NCBI RefSeq assembly: GCF_030167915.1
Contig: NZ_JARGNB010000010.1
Location: forward strand, 124,001-188,000
Source: Aquabacterium humicola
Lineage (GTDB): Bacteria > Pseudomonadota > Gammaproteobacteria > Burkholderiales > Burkholderiaceae_C
DNA length: 64,000 nt
Reading direction: 5' to 3'
Every line of letters begins with the position of its first letter. Positions within the stretch are counted from its first letter, which is position 1. Of this stretch, positions 1 to 9,150 are shown piece after piece. A program made the translations under genes and the position numbers. The notes below the pieces were generated by a model, which was not told where the DNA came from, did not search any database, and saw nothing but the letters and a program-made list of their open reading frames with translations.

Positions 1-128
1 CCTTCGCCCTGCGAGAACATGCCGCTCGCGCTGGTGGGGAACGAGTAGGTGATGGTGCTGCCCGACCACTTGTAGCCGGTGTTCAGCTGGGCCAGCACCT
101 GGGCCAGCGTCCAGTTGGCGATTGCCAT
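1..128 (-). CDS. N-terminal fragment of a serralysin-type (M10) metalloprotease, cut by window edge
   Basis: Only the first 42 codons are in the window; the gene continues off the left edge. The ATG at 128 opens a peptide starting MAIANWTLAQVL that aligns almost residue for residue with the first 42 residues of the large protease encoded at 49685-53641: both have NW(T/S)L-x-QV-x2-QLN-x-G, then WSG-x-TITY-x-FPTS and GM-x-SQGE. In the complete paralogue this stretch leads into a zinc-binding HEIGH domain, so this is very probably a second secreted metalloprotease of the same family. There is no Sec signal peptide, as usual for type I-exported serralysins. It lies 126 bp downstream of, and in the same direction as, the PPC/Ig repeat gene. 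Family call is inference from the paralogue; catalytic residues are outside the window. Confidence 0.8.
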   Translation of the reverse strand, partial: MAIANWTLAQVLAQLNTGYKWSGSTITYSFPTSASGMFSQGE

Positions 129-219
129 GGGTGAGAGTTCTCCCGGGGTCGTGTTCGAGGCGGACGGACCGCCCTGGATCTCGTTATCGGCTGAATGGTC
201 CTGAGGGTGAGCAGGGTAC

Positions 220-245
220 CCGGGGAAGCCGTGAAGCTTCCCCGG
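220..245. terminator. Perfect 10-bp hairpin between repeat-protein gene and protease fragment
   Basis: The arms CCGGGGAAGC and GCTTCCCCGG flank a 6-nt loop. It sits 10 bp after the stop of the 1655-residue gene (read on the minus strand). No T-run follows, so it may be a weak or Rho-assisted terminator, or a stabiliser/attenuator that lowers expression of the downstream protease gene. Confidence 0.5.
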
Positions 246-254
246 TTGGGGCGG

Positions 255-3200
255 TCAGGGGGCGTCGTAGCCCGTGAAGTCGAGGGCGGGCTGGCCGGTG
301 AGCGCGACCTCGTTGTCGCGCTCGCCGCCCGCCAACGATGCGGTGGCCGCCCATTCGGTGTAGTCGATCTCGGCGGCGATCGTGTAGTCCGCCGGGTTGT
401 CACCAAACACAACGACGTGGTAGGTCCCGCTCGTCGCGGCCTTGAACGTCGCCCATCCACCGCCGCCGAATGCGGTCGTGCCGTCTGGCGCGAACAGCTC
501 GAAGTAGACCCCGGGCGCTGTGCCGGGCACGCGCAATCGGATCGACTGGCCGGCGGTGACTTCGAGCCCGAAGCGATCCCGGTCGTCGCCGACTTCGAGG
601 TGGCCCTGCAGCGGGGCGGCACCGAGCACCAAGGTGCCGATGTTCGGGCCGCGTTCATCGAAGTCGTCGGAAGCCGTGGTGAAGCGGTAGGCGGTGGCAC
701 CGGTCAGGCCGGCAAAGGCCTGTCCGGCGGCGTCGCGCACGGCACCGGCCGGGATGTCGATGAAGTACTCGGTGGCGGCTGCGAGCTCGAGGCCGGGGGT
801 GATGTACAGCGTGCTTCCGACGAATGAAAGGTGCGGGTAGTCGGACGTTTCGAAGCTCCCGATGATCGCGCCCGCCGAATTGCGCAGCACGATGCTGCCG
901 CTGCCGGCGAACACTGGTTCGTCGAAGCGCAGGACGAAGGCACCGGTGCGGGACACCGTTGCGCCGCTCTGCGGATAGAGCGAGACCAGCGCGGGGGGCG
1001 CGACGTCGGTGTGACCGACATCGATCAGGTAGCTGCCCAGGTTGCCACCGGCGTCGCTGGCACGCAGGTAGTACGTCCCGCTCACGGTCGGCGTGTAGCT
1101 GAACTGCGGGTCGGCCTTCGAGCCGCCGTCGGTTGCCACCAGCTGCGCCTTGGTCGGGCTGTAGAGCCCGAGGTGCAGATTGCTCAGCCAGAGTCCTTCG
1201 GTGGTCGTCAGCTTGAAGTCGTAGCTAACGCCGGCGGCGAGGTCGACCTTGTAGTAGTCGACATCCCCGGCGAACTCGAGGGTGCCCAGGCGCGGGCCGT
1301 CGGGGACGTTGACGACGGCATTGGTGGTCGTCGACGCCGGGACCGAGTCGGTCGCGAAACTCGCGCGCACCTGGTAGCGCCCCGTCTCGCCGTTGTCGGT
1401 GCCGGCTTGCACGTAGTAAGTGCCGGTCGTCGGTGCGATGAAGGTCAGGCGCGTCGCGCCTCCCGCCAGGCCCGACGTCTGATACGTGCCGGTGATCTGC
1501 GCGCCGGCGTCGTTGAACAGAAACAGGTTCGTATCGAGCGGGCCGTCGGCGCCGGACAGGTCGACGTGGACCATGCGTCCCGCGGTGAGCGACACCTTGA
1601 ACCAGTCGACGTCGGCGGACGATTGGACCTGGCCGCTCGTGGCCGCGCCGTTCATGGTCAGTCTGCCGCTGGTGCCGGTGGCGGCGAGGAAGTCGTCGGT
1701 TACAGCCGCTGCGGACAGCTGGTAGGCGCCGAGGTTGCCGGACAGCATCGCGTCGAGGTAGTAGGTGCCGCTGGACGGCGCCGTGAAGCCGATGCGGAAA
1801 GTCGCGGCTGTTCCAGGAATCGTGTCGGCGTGCACGGGCAACGCATGGCCGCTGGCGTCGAGCAGCGCCAGGTAGGTGAGCAGCCCGCTCGTCGGATCGA
1901 CTGCCTTCAACGCGAATTCGTAGGTGCGGCCGGCAACCAAGTCGGCGCGGAACATGTCGTGGTCGCCGTAGTAATCGAACTGTCCCGAGCGCGTGCCGCC
2001 GATGGCGATCTGCGCGGCCCCGCCCGGCGAGTTCGGCCAGTCGTCCGGCTGCAGCGGCTGCGTCGTGAATGTCAGCTCGACGGGAGCCTCCAGGCCGGGA
2101 TGCGGTTGGCCGTTGGCATCCAGCAGCAAGCCGGGCGGCAGGTCAACGGTATACGTCTGCCCCAGCTCGAAGTCGAAGCTGGGATTGATGTAGAGGGCGT
2201 AGCCGTTGGCGGAAATCTGGTTCCAGTCGCCGGTAGGGATGGAGAAGCGGACGGCGCCGCTGCTGTCGCGGATGAGTACCGTGCCCTGGCCGAGACTGAA
2301 CGGCTTGGTGACGCTGAAGCTGATGGGCGTGGAGGGGTTAACGTCGATCGCGCCGTTCTCCGGGTAGTGGCCGTAGACGAGCGGCACGTCGGTGGTCGCA
2401 GATACCTGGTACGAGCCGGTACCGCGGCCTTCGTCCATAACCCCGACGTAGTAGGTGCCGCTCGTCGCCGGCGTGAAGTACAGCTGCGCGTCCGGATCGT
2501 CGACGCCGCCCCAGCCATGCACGTCGCGCAGCACCTCGCCGGTGGAGGTCAGCAGCACGAGCCGGGGCTCAAGAGCGCCGGGCTGGCTCGCGTCGCGTTG
2601 CGCGGCGATGCTGTAGGCCACCCCCGCCTGCAGCTCGATCCCGAACATATCCGCATCGTCCGCCGCTTCGATGCGGCCGTGCGTGGCCGGGCCGCCGACG
2701 GTGACATGACCCGCCGTGCTGGTCGACCACGGGAAGTCATCCGGCGGGCTGGCGGTCACGAAGTTGAACGCGCTGCCGCCAGTCACGCCGGCGAACGGCG
2801 CCCCGTTGCTGCCGACGATCGTGCCGGCGTAGATCTCGACGAAGTAGGGTCGTCCGGGCTCGAGATCGATCTGTGGATCGATGGTGACGGTGTTGCCGTC
2901 GAAGTGCACCTGGGTCGTGTCGGCGACCGGAATCACGCGCACCATGCCGTTGCCGGCATCGCGGATCAGGATGTCGCCCTGGCCGGCGGCCACCGGCTGC
3001 GAGAACTGCAGCTGCAGGTTGGCATCGACCGCCACGCCAGTCGCGTTGTCGGCGGGGCTGGTGCCAGCAAGCGTCGGCGGCGGTGCGTCGATGGCCGTCA
3101 GCTTGTAGCCACCGATGCCCCAGGCTTCGTCCTGCACGCCGAGGTAGTAGGTGGCGGTTGTCGATGCGTTGAAGGCGATGCGGGCGCTGCCCGCGGAACT

Positions 3201-5222
3201 GCCCGAGTCGTCGTCGGTGAGGATGGCCTTGCCGGAGGGGTTCAACAGCGTCAGGCTCGGATCGAGGCCGCCGGGGCTGCCGTCGCTGTCGAGACGGAAG
3301 ACATAGCTGTGGCCGGCCTCCAACTGGACGGCGAACATGTCGCCGTCATGGCTCGTCTCGATCTGGCCGGAGCTGGCGACGCCGCCGACGGTCACGACGC
3401 CGGTCGTGTCGGTGGACCAGGGGTAGTCATCGGGCGGCGGCACGGTGGTGAAGTTGTAGGCCGTCGGACCGCTGAGGCCGGCGAACGCGAGGCCTTGCGT
3501 GCTGAGGATGGCGCCGGCGTCGATCTCGATGTAGTAGCCGCGGCCCCTGGCCAGGTCGCCGGCCGGGTTCAGCACCATCGTCCGGTTGTCGAACTGGACC
3601 TGCGTGAAGTCGGCGACATCAATCGTCTGATCGACCGTGCCGTCGGCATGGCGGATCACGATCGACCCCTGGCCCGGCTTCACGGGATGGGAGAACGTCA
3701 GATGGAACGCCGAGTCGAGCGACACATAGCTGGCGTCGTCGCTCGGCGAGGCGGAAGTCAGGGTCGGCGCTACCAGCGGCGTACCGTCGATCGCGACGCT
3801 GACCTCGTAACCGCCGGTGCTGAGGTCGAGGCCGGACGCGTTCAGGTAGTGTTCGCCGCTGACCGTCGCGGTGTAGTTCAGCGTGATCGTCGGTTCGTCG
3901 CGTGCGTAGCTGTACCCGCCCCAGGTGCCATCGGGCTGGTAGAGGTTCAGGTAGGGCGAGCTCAGGCCGCCGTCGTCGTTGCGCACCAGGGTGAAGTTGT
4001 AGGTCGTGCCGGCGATGAGCGCGACCTTGAACATGTCGTTGTCTTCCGCCAGCTCGATGCGGCCGGCCACCGCCTGACCGCCGACGGCGAGGCCGGTCGC
4101 GCCTTCGAAGCCGTTGCTGTGGTCGTCCGGCGTCGGGATGCCGTGGTGGAGCGCAGCCAGCGCGTAAGTGCCCGTGGCGGAGGATTCGTCCGCGGCCTTC
4201 ACGTAATAGGTGCCGGTCGACGATGGGATGAAATTGAGGATGCGGGCGTCTCCGGTTTTCGAGCCGCCGCTGTCGTGGTCGCTGGCTTCGACCGCGCCAC
4301 CCGGGCCGACAACGCTTAGCATCACGTCGAGGGCGCCCGACGTGCGGGCCAGCGCGAAGCTGTAGGCATGGCCCGCCTGCAGCTGCACGGCGAACGCGTC
4401 GCTGTCGCCGGGGACCTCGATGCGGCCGGTGCTGGGTGTGCCGTCCGTCGCCACGGCGCCGGGCGCAGAAGTCGGGTAGTCGTCGTCCTGCGAAGACGTG
4501 GTCCTGAAGTTGAGCGCAGTTGCCGTGCTCAGCCCGGCATACGCCACGCCGTTGCTCCCGACCAGCGCACCCGCGTCGATCGTGAGGTAGTAGTCCTGCG
4601 ACAGCGCGAGGTCACTCGGTGGATCGATCGTGACGGTGCTGCCCGCGAACGTCACACCCGGATCGCTGCCCACCGCGAAGCTGTGGACCACGCTGCCATC
4701 GGCCTTGTGCAGCACGATCGAGCCGGTGCCGGCCTGCACGTTGTCGGAGAAGTGGAGTTGCAGGTTGCTCGACACCGCCACGTCGGTGCTGTCGTCGGCC
4801 GGCACGGCCTGCACGAGCACCGGCGCCGGTAGCGCGTGCGCCGCGAGCGTGTACCCACCGGTCGCGCTGCCCTCGTCGGCGGCACCGAGGAAGTAGGTGC
4901 CGCCCGCCGTCGGCGTGTAGACCAGCCGGGCACCGCCGTTCTTCGAGCCGCCGTCCTCGTCGCTGGCCAAGGGGTTGCCCGAGGGGTTGAACAGCGTCAG
5001 CAGGGGATCGAGCGTGCCGTCGCTGCGCGACAGCGTGAATGCATAGGTCACCCCGGCCTGCAGCTGCACCTGGAACATGTCGCCGTCGCCGGCCGTCTCG
5101 ATGGTGCCGGTCGTCGCCGCGCCGTCGACCGCCACGACGGCCTGGGTGCGTGTCGACCACGGGAAGTCGTCCTCGGGCGTGGTGGTCGCGGTGGCCGCGT
5201 TCGTGGTGTTCGTTGTCTGCAT
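255..5222 (-). CDS. Giant modular PPC / bacterial Ig-like repeat protein (1655 aa)
   Basis: The protein is almost entirely repeated beta-sandwich modules. I count about nine units resembling bacterial pre-peptidase C-terminal (PPC) domains, marked by DD(F/Y)PWST near the start, D-x-DMF-x-V-x-L-x-AG in the middle and SGTYY at the end. About five Ig-like units (SbsA type) have SPAD..., TVTIDP and FAG(L/V)(S/T)G motifs. No protease, RTX nonapeptide or Sec signal peptide is visible; the N-terminus is short and Thr-rich. The same two module types make up the C-terminal half of the metalloprotease at 49685-53641. GGAGG lies 8 nt before the ATG. The gene is 48 bp downstream of a GNAT acetyltransferase and 126 bp upstream of a protease fragment, all leftward. 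A surface or secreted, possibly Ca-stabilised adhesive/structural protein is likely; export route unknown. Confidence 0.85.
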   Translation of the reverse strand: MQTTNTTNAATATTTPEDDFPWSTRTQAVVAVDGAATTGTIETAGDGDMFQVQLQAGVTYAFTLSRSDGTLDPLLTLFNPSGNPLASDEDGGSKNGGARLVYTPTAGGTYFLGAADEGSATGGYTLAAHALPAPVLVQAVPADDSTDVAVSSNLQLHFSDNVQAGTGSIVLHKADGSVVHSFAVGSDPGVTFAGSTVTIDPPSDLALSQDYYLTIDAGALVGSNGVAYAGLSTATALNFRTTSSQDDDYPTSAPGAVATDGTPSTGRIEVPGDSDAFAVQLQAGHAYSFALARTSGALDVMLSVVGPGGAVEASDHDSGGSKTGDARILNFIPSSTGTYYVKAADESSATGTYALAALHHGIPTPDDHSNGFEGATGLAVGGQAVAGRIELAEDNDMFKVALIAGTTYNFTLVRNDDGGLSSPYLNLYQPDGTWGGYSYARDEPTITLNYTATVSGEHYLNASGLDLSTGGYEVSVAIDGTPLVAPTLTSASPSDDASYVSLDSAFHLTFSHPVKPGQGSIVIRHADGTVDQTIDVADFTQVQFDNRTMVLNPAGDLARGRGYYIEIDAGAILSTQGLAFAGLSGPTAYNFTTVPPPDDYPWSTDTTGVVTVGGVASSGQIETSHDGDMFAVQLEAGHSYVFRLDSDGSPGGLDPSLTLLNPSGKAILTDDDSGSSAGSARIAFNASTTATYYLGVQDEAWGIGGYKLTAIDAPPPTLAGTSPADNATGVAVDANLQLQFSQPVAAGQGDILIRDAGNGMVRVIPVADTTQVHFDGNTVTIDPQIDLEPGRPYFVEIYAGTIVGSNGAPFAGVTGGSAFNFVTASPPDDFPWSTSTAGHVTVGGPATHGRIEAADDADMFGIELQAGVAYSIAAQRDASQPGALEPRLVLLTSTGEVLRDVHGWGGVDDPDAQLYFTPATSGTYYVGVMDEGRGTGSYQVSATTDVPLVYGHYPENGAIDVNPSTPISFSVTKPFSLGQGTVLIRDSSGAVRFSIPTGDWNQISANGYALYINPSFDFELGQTYTVDLPPGLLLDANGQPHPGLEAPVELTFTTQPLQPDDWPNSPGGAAQIAIGGTRSGQFDYYGDHDMFRADLVAGRTYEFALKAVDPTSGLLTYLALLDASGHALPVHADTIPGTAATFRIGFTAPSSGTYYLDAMLSGNLGAYQLSAAAVTDDFLAATGTSGRLTMNGAATSGQVQSSADVDWFKVSLTAGRMVHVDLSGADGPLDTNLFLFNDAGAQITGTYQTSGLAGGATRLTFIAPTTGTYYVQAGTDNGETGRYQVRASFATDSVPASTTTNAVVNVPDGPRLGTLEFAGDVDYYKVDLAAGVSYDFKLTTTEGLWLSNLHLGLYSPTKAQLVATDGGSKADPQFSYTPTVSGTYYLRASDAGGNLGSYLIDVGHTDVAPPALVSLYPQSGATVSRTGAFVLRFDEPVFAGSGSIVLRNSAGAIIGSFETSDYPHLSFVGSTLYITPGLELAAATEYFIDIPAGAVRDAAGQAFAGLTGATAYRFTTASDDFDERGPNIGTLVLGAAPLQGHLEVGDDRDRFGLEVTAGQSIRLRVPGTAPGVYFELFAPDGTTAFGGGGWATFKAATSGTYHVVVFGDNPADYTIAAEIDYTEWAATASLAGGERDNEVALTGQPALDFTGYDAP

Positions 5223-5270
5223 GATCTCCCTCCAGTGATGTGTTCGAAACGTGTGGCGACAGGGCCGGCC

Positions 5271-6335
5271 TCAGCGGGCGTGCGCCTGCCAGCGCCGCCG
5301 CAGGCGCTGCAGCCGGGCGTCGGCCTCGAATTCGGGCCGCAGCAGGCCGTTGACGTGCAGGTCGAGGCGCCGGTCGCCGTCGGCGATGTGGCCGCGCAGC
5401 AGGCCTTCGCTGGCGAAGCCCAGGTGCAGCGTGTTGGCCTGCGCGACCGGGTTGTCGCCGTAGACGTAGCTCACCAGCTTGTCGAGCCGCAGCCGCTCGA
5501 AGGCGAAGGCCACCGCGGCCAGCGAGGCCTTCAGCGCCAGCGCTTCCCCGCCTTCGCGACGCTCGCCGCCGGGCACGCCGACCAGCAGCTCGCCGCGGCG
5601 GTTGATCGCGTCGATGTCGACGATCGAGACCAGGCCGGCCGCACGCCCGGCGCGATCGACCACGATCCAGTCGCGCCGCCGCGTCTCGCGCGGTGGGCGC
5701 TGGGCGCGGCCGATGAACTCATGCAGGGCGGGTTCGTCGCCGCGCTGGTAGCGGTGGAAGCGCGGCATGAACGCGGCATCGTTGAAGGCCGCGCGCAGGA
5801 AGGGCAGGTCGGTGGCCTGCGGCAGCCGCAGCAGGGCGCCGCCGATGGTGATCGGTTCCCACCAGCGGCCGGCAAGCGCTTCGCACACGCTGCGCACGGC
5901 GTCGGGCAGCGGCAGCTGGCGCGCCTCGGCCAGCGAGGTGGCGTGTTCGGCGGCCCGCCCGGCATCGGTCCACCGGCTCTGCGCATGCAGCGCGAGGCAC
6001 AGCTTCTCGACGGCGGGCAGCGACTGCGGCGCCTGCCGCGCGATACGCGCGGCCAGCGCGGCGGCCTCGTCCACCTGGCCGGCGTCGAGCAGCGCCTGTG
6101 TCAGGTTGACCGTGTGCAGCAGGTTGTCGGGCTGCAGCCGGCAGGCCTGGCGCCAGTCGGCGACGATGCGGGCGTCGCGCTCGCGCGTGCGTTCGCTGCG
6201 CGTCAGCAGCAGCGCGTGCGCGGCGTGTTCGGCCGCCGTGGCCGGTGCATGTCCATCGAAATGCGACTGCAGTCGCGCCCAGTCGCCCTGCCGCAGCCAG
6301 GCGTGCAGCGTCGCGTCACGGCTGGCTGGCACCAT
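5271..6335 (-). CDS. GNAT-family acetyltransferase with TPR-like N-terminus (354 aa)
   Basis: The C-terminal half (about residues 165-340) looks like a RimJ/RimL-type GNAT fold: a LRLPQATDLPFLRAAF-like start, a long central strand (DWIVVDRAGRAAGLVSIVDI), then a helix and a NPVAQ...LHLGF segment typical of the C-terminal GNAT helix and beta-bulge. The first 160 residues are alpha-helical and Ala/Leu-rich with TPR-like spacing (LLHTVNLTQALLDAGQVDEA), which may recruit a protein substrate. It transfers an acetyl group, or another acyl group, to an unknown acceptor. It is followed 48 bp later by the giant PPC/Ig gene, so modification of that protein or its neighbour is possible but unproven. The ATG at 6335 is the first good start. 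Confidence 0.7.
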   Translation of the reverse strand: MVPASRDATLHAWLRQGDWARLQSHFDGHAPATAAEHAAHALLLTRSERTRERDARIVADWRQACRLQPDNLLHTVNLTQALLDAGQVDEAAALAARIARQAPQSLPAVEKLCLALHAQSRWTDAGRAAEHATSLAEARQLPLPDAVRSVCEALAGRWWEPITIGGALLRLPQATDLPFLRAAFNDAAFMPRFHRYQRGDEPALHEFIGRAQRPPRETRRRDWIVVDRAGRAAGLVSIVDIDAINRRGELLVGVPGGERREGGEALALKASLAAVAFAFERLRLDKLVSYVYGDNPVAQANTLHLGFASEGLLRGHIADGDRRLDLHVNGLLRPEFEADARLQRLRRRWQAHAR

Positions 6336-6492
6336 CGCCGTTCCTCCCCTGGCGGCCGCCGTGCCGGCGACCGCTTCCCTCGTTTGATGTCGCGCGAGGC
6401 TAGCACGCGCCCGGCTGCCACATCCCCCATGCTCGCGGGGGGCGCACCCGATGGACCGGGGTGCAGGTCAACAGCCCGGTGGATGACGACGC
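6336..6492. other. Intergenic spacer with short hairpin
   Basis: 157 bp without a credible gene. It carries the leader of the GNAT gene and, near 6424-6443, a C5/G5 inverted repeat that could terminate transcription from the small upstream gene. Nothing else recognised. Confidence 0.4.
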
Positions 6493-6867
6493 TCAGATTC
6501 CGAGCAAGGCCGCCAGCGAGCCTTGCTGCAGCTGCAGCCGCATCGCGCGGTCGGCGGCCGCCGCGGTCCAGATGCGCTCCCCGGGCTGCGCGTCGGCATC
6601 GTCGCCGTCGGGCGGCTGCCCGTCCCCGAACACGCTGAGCACCAGCGGCTCCGGCAGCACCACGACACCGGCATGGCGCCGATAGGCGCGGATCAGCGCG
6701 AAGCCCACCGGTCCCTCGGGATCGAGCCCGAGGCCGAGGTCGCCGCGCGGCGCGACGTCGGAGATGCGCCGGCCGTACAGGCTCAGCAATCGTCCCAGCG
6801 CCAGCACCTCGGTCAGCGTGGTCAGGGTCGCCGCCGGGGCCGCGCGCATCGAAGTCTCCTGAGTCAT
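6493..6867 (-). CDS. Hypothetical protein (124 aa)
   Basis: Not recognised. A GGAGG 7 nt before the ATG at 6867 fixes the start (MTQETSMRAAP); an in-frame ATG 60 bp further upstream lacks a ribosome site. The protein is soluble-looking and slightly acidic, with a hydrophobic core segment (GVVVLPEPLVLSVFG) followed by an Asp-rich loop. It has no signal peptide, membrane span or cysteine motif. It is divergent from the winged-helix/TPR regulator at 7042, sharing about 174 bp of upstream DNA, and may be that regulator's target. Codon use matches its neighbours, so it is probably a real gene. Confidence 0.55.
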   Translation of the reverse strand: MTQETSMRAAPAATLTTLTEVLALGRLLSLYGRRISDVAPRGDLGLGLDPEGPVGFALIRAYRRHAGVVVLPEPLVLSVFGDGQPPDGDDADAQPGERIWTAAAADRAMRLQLQQGSLAALLGI

Positions 6868-7041
6868 CCGCCCGCCTCCGTCTCCGCTCGGCCGCCGTCG
6901 CGGCGCGTGGTGTCGTCCTTGCAACACCGTAGGGCCCGACGAGCCCCGTCGGCATCCTCAAGCGGTAGGAAGAAGAATTGAAAAGTGCTACACATGGCCA
7001 CAACGGTCAGCGCCGATCGTTGCAAGGGAGGAAGCCGCACC

Positions 7042-9150
7042 GTGACCCAGGTGATGACGTTGGGCAGCGTCGAGATCCGCGTGGCCGAGCGCAAGCTGAT
7101 CGTCGACGGCACGCCGGTCGCGCTGGGGGCACGGGCCTTCGACGTGTTGCTGGCATTGGCCGAACGGTCCGACCGCGTGGTCAGCAAGGCCGAACTGCTG
7201 GACCTCGGCTGGCCCGGCATCGTCGTCGAGGAAAACAACCTCACGGTGCAGATCTCGACGCTGCGCCGGCTGCTCGGCCACGATGCCATCGTCACCGTCA
7301 CCGGGCGCGGTTATCGGCTGGCGCTCGCAGGCACCGGCGCCGCACGCACCGATCTGCAGCGGCCGCCGCCGGTCCCGGCGCCGGACGTGGCCGCCGGCCG
7401 CCTGGAACGACGGCTGGCGGCCATTGTGCAGGCCGACGTGGTCGGCTGGCCCCGCCTGGTGGCCCGCGACCCGATGCGCGCGGCGAACACCTGGCGGCGC
7501 ATCCGCCAGGATCTGATCGAGCGCAGCGTGCCGCGCTTCGGCGGCCGGCTGATCGAGCTGACGGCCGAACGCGTGCAGATCGAGTTCGGCAGCGTGGTCG
7601 AGGCCGTCGCGTGGTCGCTGCAGCTGCAGGTCCTGCTGACCGAATGGCGCGCCACGCCCGATGCCGCCGAAAGCGCTTCGGTGCACATGCGCATCGGCAT
7701 CGCTGTGGATGACGTGATCGTCGACGACGGCAAACTCGTCGGCGATGGTGTCAATGTGGCAGCCGACCTCCAGCACATCGCCGCACACGACGAAGTCCTG
7801 ACGACGCAGAAGGTGCGCGACTTCGTCATGCACAAGCTCGACGCGGTGTTCGACCCGCGCGGCGAGCGCCTGATGCCGCGCCTGCAGCGGCCGGTGCAGG
7901 TGTTCCGCATCGACGCCGGCAGCCGCGCGGCGGTGCGGGGCGACGCGCCGCGCGCGCCGCTGGCGCGTGTCGCGTCGATCGCCGTGCTGCCCTTCGATGC
8001 CAGCGGCGCCGTCGGCGAGGCCTATTTCGGCGACGGCTTCACCGAGGAGATCATCGCCACGCTGTCGCTCAACCGGGCGCTGTTCGTCATCGCCCACAGC
8101 TCGACGCTGCGCTTCCGCGGCAACGAGGTCGACCTCACCGCGGTGGCCGACGAGCTCGGCGTGCGCTACCTCGTGATCGGCGGCCTGCGCCGCTCCGGGG
8201 CCCAGGTGCGCCTCAACGTCAGCCTGGTCTACGCGCCGGACCAGCGCGTGCTGTGGCACGAACGATTCGATGGCAGCACCGACGATCTCTTCGGATTCCA
8301 GGCGGAGATCGCGGCCAGCGTTGCGGCGGCGGTGGCGCCGCAGGTCCAGGACGAGGAGGTCGCGCGCGTGCGCCACCGCCCCACCGAGCACTATGGCGCC
8401 TATGACTGCGTGCTGCGCGCGCTCGCCGGCCTGTACCAGCTTGGCAGCGCCGAGTTCGACACCGCCGGCGACATGCTCAAGCACGCGATCGCGCTCGATC
8501 CCGGCTATGCGCAGGCGCACGCCCATCTGGCGTGGTGGTACACGCTGCGTGTCGGCGAGGGCCTGACCAGCGATCGCAGCGAAGGTGCGCTGGCGCTCGA
8601 GCATGCGATGCGCGCGGTGCGCCTCGACGGCCGGGACGCCTGGGCGCTGTCGGTCGCCGGCTACGTGACGACGCTGCAGGAGCGGCGCTACCAGCAGGCG
8701 CTCGAGATGTACGAGCAGGCGCTGGCCATCAACCCGAGCTGCGCGGCCGCGTGGGCGCGCAGCGCCGCGACGCTGTCCTACATGGGGCGCTGCGACGAAT
8801 CGATGGAGCGCGTGCAGCGCGCGATGCGCCTGAGCCCGTTCGACCAGCACATGTTCTGGCACCTGACGATCTGCGGCGGCGCCTGCTTCGTCGGCCGCCG
8901 CTACGACGAGGCGGCCGGCTGGCTGGGCAAGGCGCTGCGGCTGAACCCGCGGTTCAACGGCGCGCGCCGGGTGCAGATCGCGGCGCTCGTGCGCATCGGC
9001 GAACTGGCCGAGGCGCGCGAGCTCGCGCAGGCCCTGCTGGCCGAGACACCGGACTTTTCCGTCGCTGCGTTCGGCCGCTGGTCCCCCATGCAGCAGCCCT
9101 ACCTCGACGACCTGCTTCAGGGCCTGCGCCACGCCGGGCTGCCCGACTAG
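7042..9150 (+). CDS. CadC-like winged-helix regulator with degenerate cyclase, TolB-like and TPR domains (702 aa)
   Basis: Residues 5-95 are an OmpR/CadC-type winged helix (VSKAELLDLGW...VEENNLTVQISTLRRLLG...GRGYRL). Residues 122-295 resemble a class III nucleotide cyclase (AAIVQADVVGW; GDGVNVAADLQ), but where active enzymes have TGDG this one has TAER, and the catalytic Arg of the NVAARLQ motif is Asp. It is probably a ligand-sensing pseudo-enzyme. Next is a TolB-N-like domain (SIAVLPFDASG...YFGDGFTEEIIATLS) and then TPR repeats to the end. No transmembrane span is seen, unlike CadC. The GTG at 7042 is chosen because GGGAGG lies 9 nt upstream; an ATG at 6985 would add 19 residues without a ribosome site. 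It probably controls the haloperoxidase-like gene 62 bp downstream. Confidence 0.8.
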   Translation: MTQVMTLGSVEIRVAERKLIVDGTPVALGARAFDVLLALAERSDRVVSKAELLDLGWPGIVVEENNLTVQISTLRRLLGHDAIVTVTGRGYRLALAGTGAARTDLQRPPPVPAPDVAAGRLERRLAAIVQADVVGWPRLVARDPMRAANTWRRIRQDLIERSVPRFGGRLIELTAERVQIEFGSVVEAVAWSLQLQVLLTEWRATPDAAESASVHMRIGIAVDDVIVDDGKLVGDGVNVAADLQHIAAHDEVLTTQKVRDFVMHKLDAVFDPRGERLMPRLQRPVQVFRIDAGSRAAVRGDAPRAPLARVASIAVLPFDASGAVGEAYFGDGFTEEIIATLSLNRALFVIAHSSTLRFRGNEVDLTAVADELGVRYLVIGGLRRSGAQVRLNVSLVYAPDQRVLWHERFDGSTDDLFGFQAEIAASVAAAVAPQVQDEEVARVRHRPTEHYGAYDCVLRALAGLYQLGSAEFDTAGDMLKHAIALDPGYAQAHAHLAWWYTLRVGEGLTSDRSEGALALEHAMRAVRLDGRDAWALSVAGYVTTLQERRYQQALEMYEQALAINPSCAAAWARSAATLSYMGRCDESMERVQRAMRLSPFDQHMFWHLTICGGACFVGRRYDEAAGWLGKALRLNPRFNGARRVQIAALVRIGELAEARELAQALLAETPDFSVAAFGRWSPMQQPYLDDLLQGLRHAGLPD

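Noticed and set aside
831-4319. A 1162-codon open frame on the plus strand, antisense to the PPC/Ig gene
   Set aside because: High GC suppresses stops in opposing frames. The peptide is Arg/Val/Gly-rich with no motif, whereas the minus frame shows clear domain repeats.
7400-7920. Active adenylate/guanylate cyclase domain
   Set aside because: Metal-binding TGDG is TAER and the catalytic Arg is Asp; likely not catalytic.
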